From assembly GCA_963575745.1 (NCBI GenBank), contig CAUYUJ010015308.1, positions 95,001 to 159,000 of the forward strand: DNA of 64,000 nt. The letters run 5' to 3'. Positions 57,541 through 64,000 of the stretch are shown here, piece by piece. Below the pieces are notes generated by a model. That model saw only the letters and a program-made list of their open reading frames with translations. It did not search any database and was not told where the DNA came from. The stretch's first letter is position 1; each line of letters begins with the position of its first letter. This DNA comes from Prorocentrum cordatum (taxonomy: Eukaryota; Sar; Dinophyceae; Prorocentrales; Prorocentraceae). Position numbers and translations under genes: made by a program.

Positions 57541-59724
57541 CTCTCGGCGAAGGGCCTGCCCAGGGAGAGGACCAGCCGCGGGTGGAACGCATCCCAGCCC
57601 AGAGCGGTCTGCTTCGGGAACGATTTCGCCGCCTCGAGGATGTCGTCCGCCGTGATAGGGGGCAGCTCCATGGAGCAGATCCAGTCGGCTGGTCTGGACC
57701 TGCACTCCCCGTCGGCACCTTTCCAAAGGGCCTTCCACTCAATGAGGATCTGGTCCAGGGCTTGCTGGCCAACAACTGGGAGCGGCAGGCTGTCGGGGCA
57801 GTGCGCGGTCACCGAGTCCAGCACCTGGTCACGGTCCTTTATGACTGCGTGGGCGCCCTTTGCCCCCTTCGCCAAGGCCTCGTCCACGAAGTCCTTCCAG
57901 CGCAGCCTGGCCGCCTTGGCGTCTTCTTTGCGGTGCCTCTCCGTCGTGCTCTCGATCATCTGCAGGAAGACCTGCCCTTGCTCGGTGGGCTCCTGGATCA
58001 CGTCTATCAGCGAGTCAAGCTTCGAGCCTTCGAACATGGCGCAGCCCGCCTGCTCGAACTTGGGCCCCAAGCTCTTTGCCACCTGCACCAGGTGCTTGAT
58101 GTAGCCGACGTGCCCCACAGGGGGTGAGCAGACCGCAGCAGCCGCCCTGAGCTGCCTGGCGATCCTCCCGAGGCAGAGCCAGCACTTGGTGATGGGGCTG
58201 AGCTTTCTGACAGCCTCCGTGCGCTGCAGGTCCGCCAGCTTCTTCTTGACGGTGCGGGGACCTTTGGCCCTGCCCTGGTACCTCTCTCCCTCGTAGATGC
58301 CGAACTGGTCGATCAGGTGGAGCTCCGCGGCCTCGAAGAACTCCTTGATCGCCGCATCGGGCGTGCCGTCTCTGTCGGTGATGGGGGCTGTCCAGCTGAT
58401 CTGGGTCGCCGCCTGCAGGGATATCTCACGCTGCTCGGCCGAGACCTCCGAGCCCACCTCGAAGACCCTGGGGGTCTTGAGGGCCCAGACCATGGCGTTG
58501 CTGCCCAGCTCGCTGAACGTGAGCCGCACTGGTGCGTGCGGGTTCAGTGTAGTGGGCTTGATGACCTCCACCTTCGGGCTGAGGCCGGCGAGCGCCGTGG
58601 AGATCACGAAGAAGTCGTAGATCTGGTCGCCGCAGGTGAAGGTCGTGGGCGCGACTACCACCCCGCCCACAGCCCGTGGCCACCAAGAGGCGGCGAGCAC
58701 GCTGGGGTCCATATTCCAGTCGGCCCCCACTATGAACGGCTCGTGGAGGCTGAACAGGAACTCCTGGAGGTCCGACAGCAGCTCCAGGTTGTAGCCAGCC
58801 ATCCTGGTCGTGTGCTCGAGGTAGGCGCTGACCACCGTAACCACGAGATCGCCGAAGGCCACCCGTCGGGCCAGGATGCGGGCACTGTGCTGGTGCCAGT
58901 CGTGGTCGATAGCCGCCACGCCCCTAGACTTTGACGTCAGCACCCCGACGCCTGCCGAGACCGCCTGGGCCGCCTGCCCCGTGCTGTGGACGCTGCCGAA
59001 GGCAGCGCTGAAACAGTTGCGCCTGGCCCAGCTGCAGGCGTCAGTCGCCTTCTGGCTGGAGGTGAAGCGTGACTCCTGCACCAGGACGCCGTCGTCGCCT
59101 CCTCCTTCGTCCTGGATCCGCTCCAGCTCCACCTGCGTCTCTGTCCAGGTCGAGCCGTTCAGTGTGACGAAGCTGGCTCGCTTCGCCCCCACTGGCCTGA
59201 TCAGCTTGGCCAGCTGGAGGGGCTTGACCTGTGGTCGACCAGGCTGAGGCTGCGCCGCAGGCTTCACGACTGCCGCGGCGGCCGAGCGGCCGCCAGGCGG
59301 GCGGCTGCTCGCCGCCTTGGGTCTCCGAACCTCGGGGGGTCTCACGCCCTCGCCCGTAGCCTGGTCAACTTGAAATGGGTACCCACTATTCCTTATGGGC
59401 CCCTGGCTGGGCTGAGGACTGCCAGTCCTTCGGTCGGGCCCAGCCAAGTCCGCCGCAGCGCTTGGCTCTGGACTGCTGCTGAGTGCCTCGAACTTGGTGT
59501 CGTGGCGCGCGTCATCAAAGCGCCGGTCCTGGCGCAGCAGCGGCACTCTGAAGGGAAGCCCTTCCCAGGCTTCGGCCTGCTCATTGGCCGCCAGGTAGGC
59601 GTGCAGGCCGCCTCTCGATGGCGCCGCCGCCTCGGGGCGGCTGGGCTCCGCCGCCTCTGCCTCCTCAGCCCCGACTGGGGCGGGCGGCGCCGCACCGTCG
59701 GGGCCGCCTCCTGGCAGCAGAGTG
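57538..59724 (-). CDS. LINE ORF2, endonuclease part
   Basis: The APE-type endonuclease spans about 59185-58470: ASFVTLNGSTW, GVLVQESRFTSS (catalytic Glu), VVTVVSAYLEHTTRM, FIVGADWNMDPSVLA (GDWN-like motif near 58720) and LNPHAPVRLTF in the place of the usual SDH. A Pro-rich linker precedes it, and a helical linker leads to AAKSFPKQTALGWDAFHPRL (about 57600), the start of reverse transcriptase. A +1 shift near 57538 is needed to go on. The frame has no Met between the ORF1 stop (59725) and the endonuclease core. The same frame is open back to an ATG at 61130, but that part overlaps ORF1 and reads like a shadow. Confidence 0.88.
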
Positions 59725-60912
59725 CTACCCGCAGGTCTGGCCACTGCCAGCAGCAGCGCCAGCAGCAGGTGGAGGGGCCGCCGCAGCGGCCTTCTGGTCG
59801 GCTGCGCGCTGGCGGGCCGCCTCGTCTGCCGCTCGGCTCTCCACAGCGGCCGCTGGGGGGGGTCCAGCTCCTGGCGCAGCGCCTGCGGCTGGGGCGGCGG
59901 CGGCAGCAGGGGCGGCCGCCTGTCCTGAAGGATGAGGCGGGGCGGCAGCACCCTGCACGGGGGTGCCAGCGGCCTCGGCTGCTGCAGGCCCCTCCTCGGT
60001 GCGCTTGCGCTTCTTGGCCACCTCCTCCTCGATCTGGCGCTTGATGCGCTGCTGGTGCTCCTGGCAGTTGCGCTCGAACGTAGCCTGCGCGCCCTGCATG
60101 AACTGGAGCCCTTCCTCGCAGAGGCGCCTGAGGGTGGCCTGCGCCTCCTCCTCCAGCTCCGCGAAGTTGTCGAACGACTCCGCGTCGAAGTTGAAGGTGA
60201 GCTGCTTCGCTCCATCGGGCTGTGCGCCCACAACGCCAGCCGCCTGGGCCCGCTGGCGCAAGAGGGCGTTCTCCTCCTCCTTGGCCTCCGTGAGGTTGAC
60301 CGCAGCCTCGTCGCGCCAGCCGCGGCACTGGGCGAGGTGGTCCTCCGCCGCCACGAGCGCATCCGCCGCCTCGTCGAGCTGGCGCTGGAGGTTGATCCGC
60401 TTCGCCGTGGCAGACTGCAGCCGCTGCTCGAGTGGCTTTGGCGCTGGGGCGGCCGCGGGCGCGACGAAGCACCGCGCGTCGCGGACCGCCTCCTGCAGCC
60501 TGGCCGCGATGGCGGGGTCCCCGCAGGCGAGGAGCGCGTCGAGCTCGCTCTCGGGCAGGGCCGACCAAGGGGCCTTCGGGAAGGCGCCTCCACCACGGCC
60601 GCCCGCGCCTCCGACGCCGCCGCCACGGGAGGCTGCACCGCCTCCGCCGCCACGGGAGGCTGCACCTCGGCCTTTGCCGCCCTTGCCGCCCTTGGCGCCA
60701 TCCCTCGGTGAGCCTCCGCCGCCGCCTCCACGATGCGCGGGCGGGGAGCCGCCGCCGCCGCCATCCGCCCAGACCCCGACGCGGGGCGAAGGCTTCGAGG
60801 GCGCCAGCTCCAGCCCAATCCCACACTGCCAGCACTCCGCGTTCTTGCGGAAGTTCCAGCGGTAGCGGCAGCCCGTGCACACGACGAAGCCAGGCTCGGC
60901 CTTGGGCCCCAT
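59725..60912 (-). CDS. LINE ORF1: zinc finger and coiled-coil protein
   Basis: 395 residues. The ATG at 60912 is the first in its frame after an in-frame TGA about 24 bases upstream. Residues 11-33 (VVCTGCRYRWNFRKNAECWQ then CGIGL) form a C-x2-C-x10-C-x2-C finger like the RanBP2 type. A Gly-rich stretch follows, then a long coiled coil (about residues 145-300: KRINLQRQLDEAADALVAAE, EEEAQATLRRLCEEG, HQQRIKRQIEEEVAKKRKR), then an Ala/Pro tail. This is the layout expected of an RNA-binding, self-associating ORF1 protein. It ends at a TAG; ORF2 lies in the +1 frame. Confidence 0.85.
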   Translation of the reverse strand: MGPKAEPGFVVCTGCRYRWNFRKNAECWQCGIGLELAPSKPSPRVGVWADGGGGGSPPAHRGGGGGGSPRDGAKGGKGGKGRGAASRGGGGGAASRGGGVGGAGGRGGGAFPKAPWSALPESELDALLACGDPAIAARLQEAVRDARCFVAPAAAPAPKPLEQRLQSATAKRINLQRQLDEAADALVAAEDHLAQCRGWRDEAAVNLTEAKEEENALLRQRAQAAGVVGAQPDGAKQLTFNFDAESFDNFAELEEEAQATLRRLCEEGLQFMQGAQATFERNCQEHQQRIKRQIEEEVAKKRKRTEEGPAAAEAAGTPVQGAAAPPHPSGQAAAPAAAAAPAAGAAPGAGPPPAAAVESRAADEAARQRAADQKAAAAAPPPAAGAAAGSGQTCG

Positions 60913-61133
60913 CGCTGGAGCGGGCGGGCGTGCTGCTCAGCCGCGGGCGTGCGGCAGGCAGGAGTCGACGGGGGCGGACCCACCGACTCGGAAGAAGGCG
61001 TGACCCGCAGGTCCTGGAGGGTGCTGCGGTGGCAGCACTCGCAAGTTGGAAAGGAAGGTGGCCTCAAAGCGGAACCTCCCTCGCGCTCAGAATTCGCCCC
61101 GAAAGACTCGCGGTCGTCGGGACGGTTCATTGC

Positions 61134-61155
61134 CTTGAGCCAAAATGGCTACGGA
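61134..61155 (-). other. dinoflagellate spliced leader sequence at the LINE 5' end
   Basis: All 22 bases match the dinoflagellate spliced leader (consensus D-CCGTAGCCATTTTGGCTCA plus AG), beginning TCCGTAGCC at 61155 and ending TCAAG at 61134. It starts at the first base after the target-site duplication. Three bases (GCA) separate it from an ATG at 61130. No downstream SL-RNA gene sequence follows, so this is a copied mRNA leader and not an SL RNA gene. Confidence 0.95.
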
Positions 61156-61169
61156 TACGGCGTGGGCAT
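61156..61169. repeat. target-site duplication, 5' side of the LINE
   Basis: TACGGCGTGGGCAT, identical to 53875-53888 and directly next to the spliced leader. Confidence 0.92.
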
Positions 61170-61177
61170 TGGATCAG

Positions 61178-61530
61178 GTCCCCTTGGATAAGGAATCCAG
61201 GGTCTGAAAACTGGTGGAGAAACCAAGGACCACTGCCATGGATTTCCCGTGGTCGTTATCAGATCAGGAATTCTGCTTGTCTCCAGGGCCTGCAGCCTCC
61301 TGGGCACGTCCCTTAACGAATGCCCCCATCATAAATGGGGAGCTGGCTCAGGGGGGGGGAACAACGGCCTGGAATCGGCGATACATCGCCGATAGGTCGG
61401 CGATGGCGGACCCGCCTCCTTGGCGGGGTGGGGCTATCAGACCTCCATCGGCGATCAATGGGCGTTTGGGGATCGATACGTTCCGCTGCCCCAGGGAACA
61501 GTCGACCCGTACCAGAAGGATGCACGATAT
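61178..61530 (+). repeat. dispersed repeat family 4, copy 2
   Basis: Partner of 51675-52030; see there for the shared words. Confidence 0.75.
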
Positions 61531-61599
61531 AAGGATGCAAGGGCCTCGGGAGGCCATGCCGACACATCGCGGGCGGGGCGCAGCCAGCAAAAGTGGCCA

Positions 61600-61664
61600 T
61601 GGACCGAGAGGAGGAGGAGGAGGAGGAGGAGGAGGAGGAGGGACCCAGGGCGAGGAGGAGGAGA

Positions 61665-61697
<33 letters not shown>

Positions 61698-61838
61698 AGG
61701 AGGAGGAGGAGGAGAGGAGGAGAGAGGGAGGAGGGAGGAAGGGGGGAGGGGAGGAGGAGGAGGAGGAGGAGGAGTGGACAGGAGGAGCAGGAGGAAGGAG
61801 GAGGAACAGGAGGAGCAGGAGGAGCAGGAGAACTGTAG
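61600..61838. repeat. (GAG)n array next to a PP2C exon
   Basis: GAG/GGA triplets with GGGG breaks. It ends about 40 bases from the donor of the exon at 61877-62032. Confidence 0.95.
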
Positions 61839-61876
61839 ACCTTCACGAACGCCCCCACCGTAGAGGCCGCCGGATC

Positions 61877-62032
61877 CTGCGCCTCGGCGGCGAGGTGCCT
61901 CACGGCTCGCAGCGGGCCCTGGCGGCCGAGGCCGCCGGCACCCAGCAGCGAGCCCAGGGCGGCGCTGCCGTCGCCGGCGCCGGCGGCGTCCCAAAGCCCG
62001 CCAGAGCCCAGGAGCACCAGCCCAGGCGTCCT
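61877..62032 (-). CDS. PP2C gene 2, exon with the SGG-x-W motif
   Basis: The exon reads RTPGLVLLGSGGLWDAAGAG and ends with RAVRHLAAEAQ. The core and the 3' boundary match the gene 1 exon at 1236-1102: both begin VLLGSGG-x-W and both end EAQ before a GA donor. The CAG acceptor of gene 1 reads CTG here, so I place the start five codons upstream after CAGAG (62032). As in gene 1, the metal-binding Asp of SDG is Gly. Earlier exons must lie beyond 64 kb. The next exon is 51250, on the far side of the LINE. Confidence 0.8.
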
Positions 62033-62234
62033 CTCTGCCCTCCTCCCTCCTCCATCCCTCCTCCCTCCTGCTCCCTCCTCCTCCCTGCATCCCTCGTCCC
62101 TCCTCCCTCTCTGCCCCCCTCCCTCCTCCACCTCCTCCATCGCGAGGCCGGTCGAGGGGGTGGGCGGGGCGTTTCGCCAGAGACGTCCTCACCATTCATG
62201 CCCCGGGAGATTAGAGATCACAGCGGCTTCGCGG

Positions 62235-62580
62235 ATGGAAGTGAAAGTTCGCAAGGGGCTTCACGGATGGAGGGCGGTTTGTTTTCAAACTGTGGCTCTC
62301 TCCTGAGCGCAGCGCACATTCGTCTTCGAATGTTGCAAGAGCTTCACGGATGAAAGGCGGTCTATTTCAAAATGTGGTTTTCGCCTGAGCGCCGCGCGCA
62401 CTCGTTTGACACATGTGCAACAGTTTCACGGGTGGCGGGCGGCCCTTTTTCACAAGGTGAACCTCGCTTTGGCACAGCGCGCATTTGTCTTTCCAATATC
62501 TGCGAAAGTCTCTCGGATGGATGGCAGCTCCGCTTCAAAATGTGGTTCTCGCCTCAGCGCCGCGCACATTCGTCTTAAGA
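62235..62580 (+). repeat. tandem repeat, four copies of about 88 bp
   Basis: Copies are marked by CTTCACGGATGGA-like words at about 62254, 62340, 62424 and 62510, followed by TTTCAAAATGTGG-like and CGCCTGAGCGC-like words. Confidence 0.85.
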
Positions 62581-63029
62581 GCACTCAGCAGCTCCTCTAC
62601 TTATCGTGGGTAAGGCCCAAGCAACAATTCTTTTGCAGGATGTCGGAAAGTCAGGGCGCAACAACAATGTTGACCCGCGGAGTGGAAGTCCCAGGAATGG
62701 TGCTCTGGCACAACTCAGGATCGTCAAGGCGCATATCCAGAATTTCAAACGGTGTTTGTCTTCCAACGGGGCACAACCCTCAACGAAAAATAATCAGTGC
62801 AGAAAGAAAGAGCGCCGGAAAGGTGCGGGCTGCGCGAGTGAGCCCGCCCGTGCCCATTAGGGCATGGCGTGTAGGCCGTGAAGTCAAAAATGTGATACGT
62901 AAGCAGATTCATGTGAAAGCCACCGCTCACTGCTCCCTGCCACCGATGACCATCATAGGTCGTTTTTGTTGTTTTGCTCGTGGCGTCTCAACATGGTCGC
63001 TGCCAGGATCTGGTCCCGCCCGGCGTCGG
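62581..63029. other. no gene recognised
   Basis: Mixed DNA after the tandem array. The 287-codon plus frame that covers it begins inside the repeat and has no motif. Confidence 0.4.
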
Positions 63030-64000
63030 CGTCACAACATTGCCCGCCCAAGCTGTGTTAAAATTGTCGGAAGTAGTCTTCCCATCATTTTTCTCGCCAT
63101 CCATGTTGCCGACGTCCTCGACGTCGAGCATGCAGAGTTGGGCTCGACTTCGGCACTCTTTGCGTCCAGCGCGTCGGCGCGTGGTGAGCCACAGTATTTG
63201 CCAATCGCCAGACCATTCGGCGGTAGATGTGTAGGACATCAGGTATGTCAGGCTCGTGTCGAGAATTAATGATTCTGCCCTCCACGTGCTCCTGCGCATG
63301 ACATTGGACCACATCTCGGCGTCGTCATCCTGGATAGTGCCTGGCTCTGTGCCCTCGTAATTGCTAACCTCGTCCTACGCATCTGGCTGGCGTGTGGGTG
63401 GTTTGCTGCAGCCGCCGGAATCGCTGGAGTCGTTTGGGGCGGTGCTCCTGGTGTCGTTGTTGTTGTGTTGGTCTCTTTCTGCATTGTGGTGCGGCGTCGG
63501 CGTCGCTGCCGAGCGTCTTCTTGGTGCTCAATTCATCAGTCTGACCATCCGTCGTTGTGCTCGGCGTAGTTGCTGTTTGAAAGGCTCTGTCAAAGTTCAC
63601 GTTTCTGCGCCGTACACCATAGTAGGTATGACGATGCCCCTGTACCATCGTAGTCGGCGCTTCAGTGGGTAGCGTTTGCTGGTAAGTTCGTGTTTGCGGT
63701 CGCGGAAATGGTGGTGGGTCGTGGTAACATTTCCATTTGCATCCCAGCTCTGGCCACCCTGTCGCGGTGCCGAGGCTGGTTGGTCCTAAATTTGGTTTAA
63801 AGCAGGTGCAATTTCAATCCATGCTGCTGCTGCAGAGCTTGCACAGCATCGGCATAATGCATATCGGGCGGTCGTTCTGCGGGGGCGTTAAGACGCCTGG
63901 CTTGGGGCCTGCAGCGATGACGGTTTTTCTCAAACTGGCTGGTCGGGGGGCTTCAACCTGTATGATGGTGTTGCACAGCTGCAGTAGGGCGCGCTGAAAC
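63030..64000 (-). pseudogene. LINE reverse transcriptase relic, two pieces
   Basis: From the right edge: LLQLCNTIIQVEAPRPASLR, then NDRPICIMPMLCKLCSSSM (about 63850), an early reverse transcriptase block of the type NYRPI-x4-L-x-K. After a deletion comes LRWYRGIVIPTMVYGAET, a TGA, then TLTEPFKQQLRRAQRRM (about 63600). This matches the thumb-like Y-G-x-E-x-W-T-L-T segment with Trp changed to stop, and a second TGA follows at VRLMN. The part to 63030 (WSNVMRRSTWRAESLIL) is weaker. The element enters from beyond the window. Confidence 0.65.

Larger units (their letters stand above)
53889..61155 (-). mobile_element. full-length LINE inserted with a spliced-leader 5' end
   Basis: A 7.27-kb non-LTR retrotransposon bounded by a 14-bp duplication. 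Its 5' end (61155) is the first base of the dinoflagellate spliced leader. Its 3' end is a 14-A tract on the minus strand (53890-53903) after a 50-base untranslated region. It carries ORF1 (60912-59725) and ORF2 (endonuclease in one frame, reverse transcriptase to RNase H in another). The full-length structure and clean ends point to a fairly recent insertion into the PP2C gene 2 intron, in the same orientation as the gene. One frameshift near 57538 breaks ORF2, unless it is recoded or an assembly error. Confidence 0.93.

Noticed and set aside
59725-61130. First 470 codons of the 1270-codon frame that begins at the ATG next to the spliced leader
   Set aside because: They overlap ORF1, whose zinc finger and coiled coil are clear. 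This frame is Arg/Ser/Pro-rich without motifs. Its openness is kept as a question in the frame finding.
62406-63269. Plus-strand frame of 287 codons
   Set aside because: It starts inside the 88-bp tandem array, and the minus strand of its distal part carries LINE-like sequence.

Overview
The window looks like nuclear DNA of a dinoflagellate with a GC-rich genome; a free-living species such as a Prorocentrum is my guess. The clearest sign is a perfect copy of the 22-nt dinoflagellate spliced leader at 61134-61155 (minus strand). Other signs are very long introns with GA-AG and GC-AG ends, direct repeats across splice junctions, huge triplet-repeat arrays, and dinoflagellate-type LINE and Ty1/copia relics. 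Most long open frames here are translations of microsatellites or GC-rich shadows and are not genes.

Two protein phosphatase 2C (PP2C) genes lie head to tail on the minus strand. Gene 1 can be pieced together from six short exons at 22665-22510, 20607-20464, 15910-15806, 15052-14956, 3034-about 2935 and 1236-1102. The exons join in phase and rebuild the PP2C motifs in order. Its first exons were not found and its last exon should lie off the left edge. Gene 2 is seen as an exon at 62032-61877 and one starting at 51250. It enters from the right edge and may end at 51014, or run on to a membrane-anchor exon at 35978-35765. Both genes have Gly in place of the metal-binding Asp of the usual SDG motif.

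The introns hold the rest. Gene 1 introns carry a Cys-rich frameshifted gene (11.8-14.6 kb), a LINE relic (7.9-9.5 kb), an unknown decayed gene (16.9-19.3 kb) and many triplet arrays. The 10.6-kb gene 2 intron holds a truncated LINE relic and a nearly intact 7.27-kb LINE (53889-61155, minus). This LINE has a 14-bp target-site duplication, a poly(A) end, ORF1 (zinc finger plus coiled coil) and ORF2 (endonuclease, reverse transcriptase, zinc finger, RNase H). Its 5' end is exactly the spliced leader, so the copy was reverse transcribed from a trans-spliced mRNA.

Between the two genes are a decayed Ty1/copia-like element (23.9-29.2 kb, perhaps to 33.6 kb), a decayed PIF1-like helicase piece behind a 160-bp tandem repeat (37.5-39.5 kb), a 21-bp minisatellite open on both strands (41.5-42.4 kb) and two related MITE-like elements (46.7-48.1 kb). 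The window ends in another LINE relic (63.0-64.0 kb). No tRNA, rRNA or CRISPR array was seen.
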